In this document: in pieces, positions 18,684 through 28,199 of the stretch
How the letters are laid out: the number at the start of each line of letters is the position of its first letter
Position numbering within the stretch: position 1 is the first letter of the stretch
Assembly: GCF_003634015.1 (NCBI RefSeq)
Contig: NZ_RBII01000002.1
Coordinates: forward strand, 585,597-649,596
Length of the DNA: 64,000 nt
Origin: Litorimonas taeanensis
Lineage (GTDB): Bacteria; Pseudomonadota; Alphaproteobacteria; Caulobacterales; Maricaulaceae
Reading direction: 5' to 3'
Made by a program: the position numbers and the translations under genes
Notes under the pieces: model-generated
Told to the model about the DNA's origin: nothing
Seen by the model: the letters and a program-made list of their open reading frames with translations, nothing else
Database searches by the model: none

Positions 18684-20142
18684 CTAAAATTAAATATAGC
18701 ATTGTCGTTATCGCGCCGCCCACCAGAGCATAGGGTAGCTGTGTGCGCACATGGTCAATATGGTCACTGGCTGTGGCCATAGACGTAATAATCGAAGTAT
18801 CCGAAGTGGGGCTACAATGATCACCAAAGACACCACCGCCCAGCGCCGCCGCAACTGCGAGGGTCACATTCGTGTCGAGGCCCTGCGCAAGCGGAACGGC
18901 AATCGCTATCATAATCGCAAACGTGCCCCAACTCGTACCCGTTGAAAAAGCGATAAAGGCGCTAATGAGGAATATTAGAGCCGGAACCAAAGCCGGTGAT
19001 AGATAAGGTTTTGCGCTTTCCGCAACAAAAACCCCCGTACCTAAAGCATCACAAAGATCGCCCAACGCAAAAGCAAACACCATCAATAAGGCGAGCGGCA
19101 CCATGCCAGACATGCCTTTTAAAATGATATCTATCATTTCTTTTATGCCCATTATGCCTTGAGCTTTGCTCATGACCATAGACATTAAAATCGCGCCGCT
19201 TACCGCATAGAGAACGGATTTGGAGCCAGACGCCCGATCAATAATGTCGAAAAAAGCATTCGAGGCGCCGCCCTCATTTGACCACCCTGTGTAAACAAGG
19301 AAAACAGGCATAAGCAAAACAAGCGTAACCAGTGGAATAATCATGTTCCGCGCGTGGTGCGCCGCGCCTGTTTTGGGTTCCATCATTGTAATATCGCCCG
19401 CGATCATGGGTATGGCTCCATCGCGTAGAACCTTGCCTTCAGTCTTAGCGCGGGTCTCAGCCTTTCGCATTTCGCCAAAATCTCTACCACTTAGAATGAC
19501 AAAGATCAGAATTGTGATGGCGAGCATGGGATAGAAATTAAAAGCCACAGCCCCTGCCAACATAGAAACCGGTTCAGCGATATTTTGTTCAAGCAGTAAG
19601 CCCATAATAAAAGCGCCCCATGCATTTAGCGGAATCAAGATACAGGCCGGCGCGCAAGTACTATCGGCAATATAGGCCAGCTTCTCGCGGGGTATATTGA
19701 GCTTATCCGTTATCGGGCGGTATAATGTTCCAACCGTGAGTGTCGAAATATTACTTTCCACAAAGATCAACATACCCGTCAGCACAGCAAGGAGTTCAAC
19801 CCGCCGCCTTTGTCCTTTCATATCAGCTGTAGCCGCTTTGCTTTGCAGCCAGTTGACAACGCGTGTGACGAAACCTTCGACCCCACCAGCCCGCTGGATA
19901 AGCGCAATCAGTGCCCCAATCAAAAGCGTAAAGATAATAATCTCTGTATTGTAGTTGCTCTCGAAGACGCGAACAAAACCGCCTAATGTATCCAACAGGC
20001 CTTGCAGTAAATTACCGCCCGACAGGATAACAAATCCGGACGCGATACCAATCAAGAGCGAGAGAAAGACCTGCCGCGTTGCTAGGGCTAGTATAATCGC
20101 CAAGAGCGGGGGGAGAAGAGAAAGTAAGCCGTAATTTTCCAT
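18667..20142 (-). CDS. NhaC-family Na+/H+ antiporter
   Basis: This 491-residue transporter has about 11-12 hydrophobic helices. Conserved segments include PLLAIILALATRQVFLSLLIG at the N-terminus (start of helix 1), FVESNISTLTVGTLYRP, and the C-terminal FSTGTSWGTFAIM and GGGVFGDHCSPTSDTSI motifs, which are characteristic of NhaC-type antiporters. It probably exchanges Na+ or an organic cation or acid for protons. It is followed by the avidin-like gene, which starts within its last codons. Substrate is not certain, since the family also contains amino-acid/organic-acid exchangers. Confidence 0.88.
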   Translation of the reverse strand: MENYGLLSLLPPLLAIILALATRQVFLSLLIGIASGFVILSGGNLLQGLLDTLGGFVRVFESNYNTEIIIFTLLIGALIALIQRAGGVEGFVTRVVNWLQSKAATADMKGQRRRVELLAVLTGMLIFVESNISTLTVGTLYRPITDKLNIPREKLAYIADSTCAPACILIPLNAWGAFIMGLLLEQNIAEPVSMLAGAVAFNFYPMLAITILIFVILSGRDFGEMRKAETRAKTEGKVLRDGAIPMIAGDITMMEPKTGAAHHARNMIIPLVTLVLLMPVFLVYTGWSNEGGASNAFFDIIDRASGSKSVLYAVSGAILMSMVMSKAQGIMGIKEMIDIILKGMSGMVPLALLMVFAFALGDLCDALGTGVFVAESAKPYLSPALVPALIFLISAFIAFSTGTSWGTFAIMIAIAVPLAQGLDTNVTLAVAAALGGGVFGDHCSPTSDTSIITSMATASDHIDHVRTQLPYALVGGAITTMLYLILGVAGV

Positions 20143-20197
20143 GTCTTTGGGTTAAGGTAAAATTACGGCTTTGCAAAGTGAAGAAGAAAAGTGAAAA

Positions 20198-21376
20198 CTA
20201 CCCTTCGATTGTAAAGATCAGTCCCGCATGCGCTTGTAAGCGGTCTATCAAAGCATCACCCATAACAGGCGCTGTTGTAAAGACGCCTCCCCCTGTTTTA
20301 GATTGGGGGACATCTTTGACCAAAGCCATTGCACTCTCCGCAATCATTTTCGAGGTTGAACCATAGCCAGGGTCTTTGTCGCCTTTAACACTCGCCATAA
20401 CTTTTTGACCACCTGCTGTATCGCCAATAAAGAGTACGTCATAAAATCCGTTATCACGTTCTTCTTTTGACGGACCTTCACCCGGTTTAGGTGGGTTTTC
20501 GCCGAAGGGTTTTTTATTTCCCGCAATTCCTTTGGCAATAGCTTCGCCTTGTTCCCCTGGGCCCGTAAACATCATTTCATCATAAATAAAATCTTCGCCA
20601 TAGGCGTGACCTAGAAGCGCATTTGAACGGTGAACATTCTTTGTATTGATAGAGGCCATAATAAAAGGCGCAGACCATGAATCTAAGTCAACTTCATGAA
20701 TAGGTTTGCGTCCATGGGGTTGGGTTGGCCCGCTGAAATTAGGCACCAATGAAAAAGGATCTTTCAACCAATCCAAAATTTCTGGTTGTTTTTGTGCCCG
20801 CACCATTGTGCCGCCTAGGCTTGCGGCCGTTCCGCCAGAGAAAGTGCCTTTCATCTTACGCACACGACCTCGAATTTTTGGTAATGCCTTGCCTGTTTCC
20901 GCCTTGGCATGCCGCTGTAGAAAGTAAACACCCAAATCAAAAGGTATTGAGTCAAAGCCACAAGACAAGACAATACGGGCACCACTTTCTTTTGCCGCGG
21001 CGTCATAGTCCTCAATGATATCGTGCATCCATGCTGGTTCTCCGCACAGATCAACATAATCGGTTCCCGATTCGACGCAGGCTTTTACCAAGGGTTCGCC
21101 ATAATGCTGATAAGGTCCAACGGTTGTAATGATGGCTTTCGTTCGCTTGGCCATATCCGATAACGTGTCAGGCGCATCAGCATTTGCGACGATTAGGTCC
21201 ACATTATCCGAGACACCCATTTCAGCCCGCACGGCCTTAAGCTTGTCCATAGAGCGCCCTGCCATTGCCCATTTTAAATTTGTGTCCCCATATTCAGACT
21301 GCAAATATTCGGCCACAAGGCGACCTGTAAACCCAGTGCCACCATAAACAATAATATCAAATTCGCGATCAGACAT
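20198..21376 (-). CDS. Saccharopine dehydrogenase-like NAD(P)-binding protein (trans-acting enoyl reductase type)
   Basis: This is a 392-residue protein with an N-terminal Rossmann motif IVYGGTGFTGRLVAEYL. Typical features of the saccharopine dehydrogenase NADP-binding superfamily follow: TTVGPYQHYGEPLVKACVE, DYVDLCGEPAW and CGFDSIPFDLGVY. It is closest in pattern to the trans-acting enoyl reductases and eukaryotic SCCPDH group rather than to lysine-pathway enzymes. It lies in a minus-strand run with the beta-propeller gene upstream (31 bases) and nhaC downstream (55 bases). The real substrate is unknown. Confidence 0.87.
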   Translation of the reverse strand: MSDREFDIIVYGGTGFTGRLVAEYLQSEYGDTNLKWAMAGRSMDKLKAVRAEMGVSDNVDLIVANADAPDTLSDMAKRTKAIITTVGPYQHYGEPLVKACVESGTDYVDLCGEPAWMHDIIEDYDAAAKESGARIVLSCGFDSIPFDLGVYFLQRHAKAETGKALPKIRGRVRKMKGTFSGGTAASLGGTMVRAQKQPEILDWLKDPFSLVPNFSGPTQPHGRKPIHEVDLDSWSAPFIMASINTKNVHRSNALLGHAYGEDFIYDEMMFTGPGEQGEAIAKGIAGNKKPFGENPPKPGEGPSKEERDNGFYDVLFIGDTAGGQKVMASVKGDKDPGYGSTSKMIAESAMALVKDVPQSKTGGGVFTTAPVMGDALIDRLQAHAGLIFTIEG

Positions 21377-21407
21377 AATACTCTCCCATTTTTCGTTACC
21401 TTATCCT

Positions 21408-22490
21408 TTATGGATAGGGTCGGTATCCCAAAGTTTTTGAAGCCAAGCTAGACACATATAATCTATCCCCGACAACGGCGTTAGAAACAACGAGCGCCCC
21501 TGTCGTCGCTGGGTAAACACCATCTGCATCTTGCCACGTCCTCAAAACCTCTCCGCTTGAGTCGATTTGCAGAACGAATCCATAATCTTGGGCTTTGGGT
21601 TTCATAAATTCTGGTAAACGCCAGATAATTTCTCTCAGCTTTGGTTTATTCGCGAGGCTATCAAGAGCTTTGGCTCTTTTCGAAACAAGGCCGATGAAAT
21701 AAGTCCCGTTTGGGCCGCGGTTAATATTATCGGGAAAGCCAGGAAGGTTATCAATAATCACCTTTCGCTCGCCCTTAGGTGAAATTTCCAAGACCCGGTA
21801 CTTGCCTGTTTCAACAACCCAAACAGACGTTCCATTTGGGGCCCTCGCAACACCATTTGAAAAGGCCAAGTTATCAGCCACAATATGGGTTGTTTTATCA
21901 CTTGGGTTATATGCTAAAAGCCGGCCCGTTTCTCCATGCTCCATAATTTCTAATAATGAAGCCGCCAAGGTCGATCCAATAGCTCTTGCGCCGAATTTTG
22001 TGCTCGCATCTGAAAAATAGATGAGGCCATCAGACGTAATATCCAGATCATCTGCATAGAGGATAGGCGTTCCTGCGACCATATTCGATAAGACCTCTAG
22101 GGTCCCCGCCCCATCAACCGACACCAAACCAACATACGGGTCGGCAATTATCAGCTTCCCATGCATTGATTCCATGCCAAGAGGACTGCCGCCCGTATTG
22201 GCAAAACGTATAAATTTATCAGTAAGGGGATCAAATTTCAAAATCCAACCTGTTTGCGAGGATAGATAGAGTTCACCTTCCATTTCAACAATATCTTCAG
22301 GTCCATGAATGCCCTCTGGCAGCGGAGCTTTGGCTAAATTTTCTAAGCCTGTATTCGGAGAAAACGCGCCGATATAACCTTTATGTATGGGGGCCTGCCA
22401 TGAACGTGGCGAGATAGGGACAGGAAAAAAAAGCAAATATAAGATAATCCCTATAAAAAAGACCACTAATAACTTTAAAGCTGTTTTCAT
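21408..22490 (-). CDS. Strictosidine synthase-like / SMP-30 family beta-propeller protein
   Basis: This is a 360-residue protein with an N-terminal membrane anchor or signal (about residues 4-24). A six-bladed propeller follows: the blade motifs ITSDGLIYFSDAS, NGVARAPNG and GFPDNINRGPNGTYFIG are those of the strictosidine synthase-like/gluconolactonase superfamily. Members hydrolyse lactones or esters, or have no known activity. The plant alkaloid reaction is not implied. It is the first gene of a minus-strand run and is divergent from the ast genes, with about 120 bases between the two starts. Confidence 0.85.
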   Translation of the reverse strand: MKTALKLLVVFFIGIILYLLFFPVPISPRSWQAPIHKGYIGAFSPNTGLENLAKAPLPEGIHGPEDIVEMEGELYLSSQTGWILKFDPLTDKFIRFANTGGSPLGMESMHGKLIIADPYVGLVSVDGAGTLEVLSNMVAGTPILYADDLDITSDGLIYFSDASTKFGARAIGSTLAASLLEIMEHGETGRLLAYNPSDKTTHIVADNLAFSNGVARAPNGTSVWVVETGKYRVLEISPKGERKVIIDNLPGFPDNINRGPNGTYFIGLVSKRAKALDSLANKPKLREIIWRLPEFMKPKAQDYGFVLQIDSSGEVLRTWQDADGVYPATTGALVVSNAVVGDRLYVSSLASKTLGYRPYP

Positions 22491-22613
22491 ATGTCTCTCC
22501 CCTCGCCACGCTATAACAGGCCATGGGGTGAGACAACTCTGTCTTATTGGTTTACCCGACGCGCTAATTCAGATAGGGAAACGCCATCTTTATGGAGAGG
22601 GTTATCTAACGGT

Positions 22614-23627
22614 TTGACAAAGCATAACGATATATTCCGAGTGGCGTGTCTCGATGATATTGACGCGATTTTGGGCTTTACAGCCAACGGAGTGCAAGGA
22701 CTAACCAATGTCCCGCGGACGCGAGAACGCGTGCAAGAACAGCTTCAAGAAACGATTGATACTTTAGCCGGAAAACCCGGAGCAAATCGCATAATATTTG
22801 TGGTTGAACGTGACAGTAAGGTTTTAGGCATTTCAGGCATCATTGTAAAAGTGGGTGTCGAATCTCCCTTCTATAATTTTAAACGTAATCACCACTCAGG
22901 CCGCTCGGCCAATCCCGTCCTCGCCATTGACTATGATACGCTGCAAATGACAACGGATTTTAATGGCTATACAGAAGTAGCATCTTTATTCATGGGGCCA
23001 GAAGGGCGCGGCACGGGATTAGCACGACTTTTATCCATGGGCCGTTTTGGATATATTCGAAATAATCGCAATCAGTTTTCAGATGGATTAATGGCTGAAA
23101 TTCTCGGTTGGACTGATGAAAATGGCGTATCGCCTTTTTGGAAACATCTGGCGTCCCGCTTTATCGATATGCCTTTTGACAATGCTGATAAACTGAGCAC
23201 AATTGATAAACGCTTTATCGTCGACCTTTTACCGGGTATCCCGATTATGCTGAATTTATTACCTGATATTGTTACGGAATGTACTGGTCGCCCACATGAT
23301 AGTTCGGCGCGCGCCATGAGAATGCTTCAATCTGTCGGGTTTCAAGTCACGGATATGTGCGACGTTTTTGACGGCGGCCCAGCTGTGAAATGTCCGACAG
23401 ACAGCACTTGGATTGCACGGTCCACACGGCGAGTTAAAAGCCTAGACGCCCCCGCAGGTGCCGAAATTTGCATGCATTTTTCTGGTGAAGGCGCTCATTT
23501 CCGTGCCGCTCTTGGCCCGGCTATTCCGCAAGAAGGTCGCGCCGACGCCCATGCTGCCTCTATCGTTAAGACCTCAGCAGAAGCACCTGTCTATATCGCA
23601 CAAACCCGAGAGCCCGCACCGATTTAG
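22614..23627 (+). CDS. astA: Arginine N-succinyltransferase
   Basis: This protein is about 337 residues from a TTG at 22614. It matches AstA from its N-terminus (IFRVACLDDIDAILGF) through LTNVPRTRERV, SPFYNFKRN, EVASLFMGPEGRGTGLARLLS, AEILGWTDENGVSPFWKHL and the C-terminal DMCDVFDGGPAV. It transfers succinyl from succinyl-CoA to the alpha-amino group of arginine, the first step of arginine succinyltransferase catabolism. The frame is open to an ATG at 22491, but the added residues have no counterpart in AstA and abut the divergent gene. A GGAGAGG lies 14 bases before the TTG, so the exact start is uncertain. Confidence 0.93.
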   Translation: MTKHNDIFRVACLDDIDAILGFTANGVQGLTNVPRTRERVQEQLQETIDTLAGKPGANRIIFVVERDSKVLGISGIIVKVGVESPFYNFKRNHHSGRSANPVLAIDYDTLQMTTDFNGYTEVASLFMGPEGRGTGLARLLSMGRFGYIRNNRNQFSDGLMAEILGWTDENGVSPFWKHLASRFIDMPFDNADKLSTIDKRFIVDLLPGIPIMLNLLPDIVTECTGRPHDSSARAMRMLQSVGFQVTDMCDVFDGGPAVKCPTDSTWIARSTRRVKSLDAPAGAEICMHFSGEGAHFRAALGPAIPQEGRADAHAASIVKTSAEAPVYIAQTREPAPI

Positions 23628-23671
23628 AATCGGCCGCATTATTACGGCTAATTTTTACGCACGAGAAACGT

Positions 23672-25003
23672 ATGAGTGTTGAATTAAACATAGATGGTCT
23701 TGTCGGCCCAACGCATAATTATGCTGGTCTAAGCTTTGGCAATATTGCCTCTTCGGGTAATAAAGGCGCAATCTCAAACCCAAAGGCCGCCGCCCTTCAG
23801 GGCCTCCAAAAGATGCGGACGCTCGTCAATATGGGTTTACCGCAGGCTGTCATGCCGCCACATGCGCGGCCACTTACGTATTATTTACGGGGCCTTGGAT
23901 TTAACGGGACGGATAGCGCCGTTCATGAAAGCGCCTGGAAAGCAAACCCTGCTTTGGTTGCGAACCTTATGAGCGCATCCCCTATGTGGACAGCCAACGC
24001 CGCCACAGTGTCCCCATCAATTGATACAGCGGATGGTAAGGTCCACCTGACAGCCGCGAACCTCGTGGCCATGCCGCACCGTAGTATCGAGGCGCCGCAA
24101 ACAGAACGGCTGTTACAGGCCATATTGCCAAAGGCCGTCATTCACCCTGCCCTGCCGTCAAATACAGTTTTCGGCGATGAGGGCGCCGCAAATCATAATC
24201 GTATGAGCCAAAGCCATGGTGATAAAGGGTTAGAGATTTTCGTCTATGGGCGTGAGGCTTTGTCTGACGAGCCATCAACAAAGTTTCCCGGACGCCAAAC
24301 CTTAGAAGCCAGTAAAGCCGTAGGGCGCCTGCATGGTCTGGATGAAGCCGCAACGCTTTACCTCCGTCAGTCGGCAAAAGCCATTGATGCAGGGGCTTTT
24401 CACAATGATGTCGTCTGCGTCACAAATGGAACCGTCATGTTCTTCCATAAAGACGCCTTTGATGATGTTGCGGCTATGCAGAATGTCGTAAGAGAGAAAG
24501 CTAAACCCCTAGGGTTTGAGCCTGAGTTTTTAATGGCAGATATTCCTCTTGAAGATACCATTCAGTCCTATCTATTTAACTCGCAGCTTTTATCTCTACC
24601 GAATGGGAAAATGGGGCTTATTCTGCCCAAAAATGTAGAGAACACACCCTCTGCGAAAGCGTTCGTCGATCACTGTATCGCGGGAAACAACCCGGTTTCT
24701 GAGGCACATTATTTAGACTTGAAGCAGTCCATGCAAAATGGCGGCGGCCCAGCCTGTCTCCGCCTGAGAGTCCCGCTCACAGATGAAGAGTTGAAACAGG
24801 TTCACTCCCCTATGCTTATGGACGAAGCGAAACTGCAATCCCTAGATGAATGGGTGAATAAATATTATCGCGAGGCGCTCTCTCGCGATGACCTAGGCGA
24901 CCCTGCACTGATGATAGAATGCCGAACAGCCTTGGATGATTTGACTCAGCGCTTATCTCTAGGGTCTATATATGATTTCCAAATGGAAGGAGGCGCTCAA
25001 TGA
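23672..25003 (+). CDS. astB: N-succinylarginine dihydrolase
   Basis: This is a 443-residue enzyme of the amidinotransferase fold. The AstB signatures are visible: NIDGLVGPTHNYAGLS at the N-terminus, NTVFGDEGAANHNR, FHNDVVCVTNG and the C-terminal NGGGPACLRLRVPL with the catalytic cysteine. It converts N2-succinylarginine to N2-succinylornithine, CO2 and ammonia. It sits 44 bases after astA and overlaps the following M20 hydrolase gene by 4 bases, so the ast genes form an operon. Confidence 0.97.
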   Translation: MSVELNIDGLVGPTHNYAGLSFGNIASSGNKGAISNPKAAALQGLQKMRTLVNMGLPQAVMPPHARPLTYYLRGLGFNGTDSAVHESAWKANPALVANLMSASPMWTANAATVSPSIDTADGKVHLTAANLVAMPHRSIEAPQTERLLQAILPKAVIHPALPSNTVFGDEGAANHNRMSQSHGDKGLEIFVYGREALSDEPSTKFPGRQTLEASKAVGRLHGLDEAATLYLRQSAKAIDAGAFHNDVVCVTNGTVMFFHKDAFDDVAAMQNVVREKAKPLGFEPEFLMADIPLEDTIQSYLFNSQLLSLPNGKMGLILPKNVENTPSAKAFVDHCIAGNNPVSEAHYLDLKQSMQNGGGPACLRLRVPLTDEELKQVHSPMLMDEAKLQSLDEWVNKYYREALSRDDLGDPALMIECRTALDDLTQRLSLGSIYDFQMEGGAQ

Positions 25004-26277
25004 ACGCCGTTACAGACTTAATTTCCCTTTCTGATCTAAGCCCAGAAGACAAAGCAGCCCTAGACGCTGTAAAGGCCCGGCAAGAATTTATGCTAGAACG
25101 TGTTCTTGAGTGGGCCTCAATTAATACTGGAAGCTGGAATGCTGAGGGCTTGAATACACTGGCTCCTTTAATTCAATCTGCGATATCTTTGGATCTTGAG
25201 GCCAATGTCGAACTGCTAACAACTGAGCCAATTGAAGAAATTAATAACAAAGGCACGAAAGATAGATTTCAAAGCGGCCCTGTCATTCGCGCCCAAGCCC
25301 GGCTTGACGCCCCATTACGCATTGTTTTGACGGGGCATTACGATACGGTTTTTCCAGCGGGGACTTTTACTGAAATTAAAGATCTCGGTAATGGGACCTT
25401 AAACGGTCCGGGTCTGGCCGATATGAAGGGCGGTATTACCGTTATGATTGATGCGCTTCGAGCCTTTGAAGCTGGGCCGCTTAAAAACCAAATTGGGTAT
25501 GAAATTATTCTTACCCCTGATGAAGAAACAGGGAACTTTGCGTCTTCGCCATTCCTACATGCCGCCGCGAAAAACGCCCATATCGGCCTTACATTTGAAC
25601 CGGCTATGGATTGCGGTAGCCTCGCGGGCGCGCGTAAAGGTTCGGGCATTTGGGATATTGTCTTCCATGGCAAAGCCTCTCATGCTGGCCGCGCACCCGA
25701 AGCGGGGCGTTCCGCTATCAGCGCCGCAGCCGATATGGCCCTACGCGTAGAAGCTCTGAACGGTGAACGTGAAGGTGTGACATTTAATGTTGGTTCCATT
25801 GATGGAGGGAATGCCGTCAATATTGTGCCAGAACTAGCGATTTTGCGTATGGGCTCTCGCGCCCCCACGCCCGAAGATGCAAGATGGGCAGAACAAGCTG
25901 TCAAAGCCGCCTTAGCAGATGTCTTACAACGCGACGGCATTTCAGCCCATAGTCATGGTGGATTTTACCGTCCTCCTAAACCTCGTAATGCCGCTCAGGA
26001 TCAATTGCTTTCAGATGTGAAAGCCACCGGTAAAGCTCTTGGCCTTGATTTAGTTTTCAAAGATACGGGCGGGGTTTGTGAAGGTAATAATGTCTTCGCT
26101 GCAGGCACCCCTAATGTTGACACGCTGGGCGTACGCGGCGGGCGCATCCATTCTTCGGATGAATTCATGGTTGTTGAGAGTCTAGCCGAACGCGCGGGCC
26201 TTGCCGCCTTGCTTTTGAACCGTATTGCCGATGGCCGCATAGACGCACCTGCAATTAAAAAATTAATGGGTCAATAA
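25000..26277 (+). CDS. M20-family hydrolase in the ast operon (candidate succinylglutamate desuccinylase replacement)
   Basis: This is a 425-residue zinc peptidase/deacylase of the ArgE/DapE/CPG2 group. Metal-binding motifs are visible: TGHYDTVFPAG (His-x-Asp), GLADMKGG (bridging Asp), PDEETGN (Glu-Glu pair) and a C-terminal IHSSDEFM with the last histidine. The dimerisation-domain histidine is near GKASHAGRAPE. It begins inside the last codons of astB and is followed one base later by astD. The classical AstE is a different (M14-like) fold and is not seen here, so this enzyme may split succinylglutamate. That role is inference from position. Confidence 0.9.
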   Translation: MNAVTDLISLSDLSPEDKAALDAVKARQEFMLERVLEWASINTGSWNAEGLNTLAPLIQSAISLDLEANVELLTTEPIEEINNKGTKDRFQSGPVIRAQARLDAPLRIVLTGHYDTVFPAGTFTEIKDLGNGTLNGPGLADMKGGITVMIDALRAFEAGPLKNQIGYEIILTPDEETGNFASSPFLHAAAKNAHIGLTFEPAMDCGSLAGARKGSGIWDIVFHGKASHAGRAPEAGRSAISAAADMALRVEALNGEREGVTFNVGSIDGGNAVNIVPELAILRMGSRAPTPEDARWAEQAVKAALADVLQRDGISAHSHGGFYRPPKPRNAAQDQLLSDVKATGKALGLDLVFKDTGGVCEGNNVFAAGTPNVDTLGVRGGRIHSSDEFMVVESLAERAGLAALLLNRIADGRIDAPAIKKLMGQ

Positions 26278-26278
26278 A

Positions 26279-27700
26279 ATGTCAGATACATTTATTAGTG
26301 GACAATGGACATCTGGCGAGGGGGGTGAGTTTGAGAGCTATTGCCCCGCGACTGGCGAAAGTGTTTGGCAGGGGAAGGATTCAACCGCCGAGCAAGTAAA
26401 CGCTGCTATTGCCAATGCCCGTCAAGCCCAACCCAAATGGGCCGCTACGCCGCTGTCTGAGCGTATAGAGATTTTACAGCGATATGCTGAAAAGCTAACA
26501 GAGAAAAAAGAGGCTATTGCTTATGCAATTTCCCGCGACATGGGCAAACCTCTTTGGGAAGCCCGTACAGAAGTCGGAGCTATGGCCGGCAAGATTGGTC
26601 ATTCTATTCGCGCCCAAGCAGAGCGGGCGGGCGATAAAGATGAGGGCGCCCTAACATTGACTCATCGCCCACATGGCGTGATGGCTGTATTTGGGCCATT
26701 TAATTTTCCGGGGCACTTACCCAATGGGCATATCGTCCCTGCGCTTTTAGCAGGAAATAGCTGCGTCTTTAAACCTTCTGAGCTTACGCCCAGCGTGGCC
26801 ACATTAATCGTGCAAGCCTTCGAAGAGGCAGGCTTACCCCCGGGCTGTTTAAACGTCGTGCAAGGTGGACGCGAGACAGGGCAAGCGCTTTTAAATGGAG
26901 ACATTAATGGTCTTTTATTTACCGGTTCAGCCAATACTGGCACAGCCTTTCACAAGCACTTTGCAGGCCGCCCAAATGTTATTCTTGCCCTAGAAATGGG
27001 CGGAAACAACCCACTAATCGCTTGGGATGGCGATAGCCAAGCCGTCGCCGACACAGCCTTTTTCAGCGCCTATATTTCAGCAGGTCAAAGATGCACCTGT
27101 GCGCGGCGGCTCATTTTACCCGAAGGCGCGTTTGGGGATGATGTCTTATCATTGATTCAAGCCCGTATCGGACAAGTCACTGTCGGTAAATGGGATGAAG
27201 ACGTCTTCATGGGCCCTGTTGTCTCCGAGCAATCTGCTCAAAATGGGTTGAAATTTGAACAAGCCTTAACCGAAGCGGGGGGTAGGCCTATTGTGCCGTT
27301 ACAAGTTGAGGGCGCCTTTGTTCACCCAGGCCTGATTGAAATGAGCGGCGCCTCTGATGTTGAAGACGAAGAATTATTCGGCCCTCTGTTACAAGTGTAC
27401 CGCGTTAAAACTTTTGACGAAGCTATCGCTAAAGCCAATGATACGCGCTTTGGTTTGTCTGGCGGATTGCTGAGCCAAGATAAAAACCTTTGGCATCGTG
27501 CAGGTCTTGAGATGCGGGCGGGCATTTTAAACTGGAATAAGCCGACAACCGGCGCGGCCTCGTCACTACCATTTGGCGGCCCTGGCTTATCAGGCAATTT
27601 CCGCCCAGGCGCCTATTATGCGGCAGATTATTGTGCGTGGCCACAGGCTGGGCAAGTCGCCGAATCCGTAGCTAGTCCCGTTATGGTGGGCATGAAATAA
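26279..27700 (+). CDS. astD: Succinylglutamic semialdehyde dehydrogenase
   Basis: This is a 473-residue aldehyde dehydrogenase. Features are the N-terminal FISGQWTSGEG, the cofactor-binding GPFNFPGHLPNGHIVPALLAG (segment of that motif near residue 140), the catalytic glutamate in LALEMGGNNPL and the catalytic cysteine in SAGQRCTCARR. The AstD-type sequence FNFPGHLPNGHI supports this assignment over generic family members. It oxidises N-succinylglutamate semialdehyde to N-succinylglutamate with NAD. The aminotransferase AstC that precedes it in the pathway is not encoded in this window. Confidence 0.95.
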   Translation: MSDTFISGQWTSGEGGEFESYCPATGESVWQGKDSTAEQVNAAIANARQAQPKWAATPLSERIEILQRYAEKLTEKKEAIAYAISRDMGKPLWEARTEVGAMAGKIGHSIRAQAERAGDKDEGALTLTHRPHGVMAVFGPFNFPGHLPNGHIVPALLAGNSCVFKPSELTPSVATLIVQAFEEAGLPPGCLNVVQGGRETGQALLNGDINGLLFTGSANTGTAFHKHFAGRPNVILALEMGGNNPLIAWDGDSQAVADTAFFSAYISAGQRCTCARRLILPEGAFGDDVLSLIQARIGQVTVGKWDEDVFMGPVVSEQSAQNGLKFEQALTEAGGRPIVPLQVEGAFVHPGLIEMSGASDVEDEELFGPLLQVYRVKTFDEAIAKANDTRFGLSGGLLSQDKNLWHRAGLEMRAGILNWNKPTTGAASSLPFGGPGLSGNFRPGAYYAADYCAWPQAGQVAESVASPVMVGMK

Positions 27701-27712
27701 AAGGAATACCTT

Positions 27713-28168
27713 ATGCGATATTTACACACTATGGTGCGCGTTGAAGACTTAGAAGCCAGCCTAGAGTTTTATTGCGGGGCCTTGGGCCTCGTGGAAACAC
27801 GGCGTTTTGATGTCGAAAAAGCCCGTTTTACGCTTGTTTATTTGGCCGCGCCCTCAGATGAGAACACAGCAAAAGACACGAAATCACCCGAGTTAGAACT
27901 CACTTACAATTGGCCCGACGAAAACGGTGTGAGAGAAACCTATTCAGGTGGCCGGAACTTTGGTCACCTTGCCTATCAAGTAGATGATATTTATGCCGCC
28001 TGTGAACGCTTGCAAAAAGCCGGCGTGACGATTAATCGCCCTCCGCGCGATGGGCACATGGCCTTCATTCGTTCGCCTGATAATATCTCGATAGAACTTT
28101 TACAAAAAGGTGAACGATTGGCGCCACAAGAACCTTGGGCCAGTATGGAAAATATTGGGGAGTGGTAG
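27713..28168 (+). CDS. gloA: VOC family protein, lactoylglutathione lyase-like
   Basis: This is a 151-residue vicinal-oxygen-chelate protein with two beta-alpha-beta-beta-beta units. Glyoxalase I marks are HTMVRVEDLEASLEFY at the N-terminus (metal His), LELTYNW (metal Glu), FGHLAYQVDD (second His) and SIELLQ (second Glu). It would convert the methylglyoxal-glutathione hemithioacetal to lactoylglutathione. AAGGA precedes the ATG, and the gene follows astD by 12 bases, so it looks like the last member of the ast operon. The glyoxalase role is likely but not certain among VOC relatives. Confidence 0.87.
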   Translation: MRYLHTMVRVEDLEASLEFYCGALGLVETRRFDVEKARFTLVYLAAPSDENTAKDTKSPELELTYNWPDENGVRETYSGGRNFGHLAYQVDDIYAACERLQKAGVTINRPPRDGHMAFIRSPDNISIELLQKGERLAPQEPWASMENIGEW

Positions 28169-28199
28169 TCGGCGCTATACCCAATTCTATTGGCAACAA

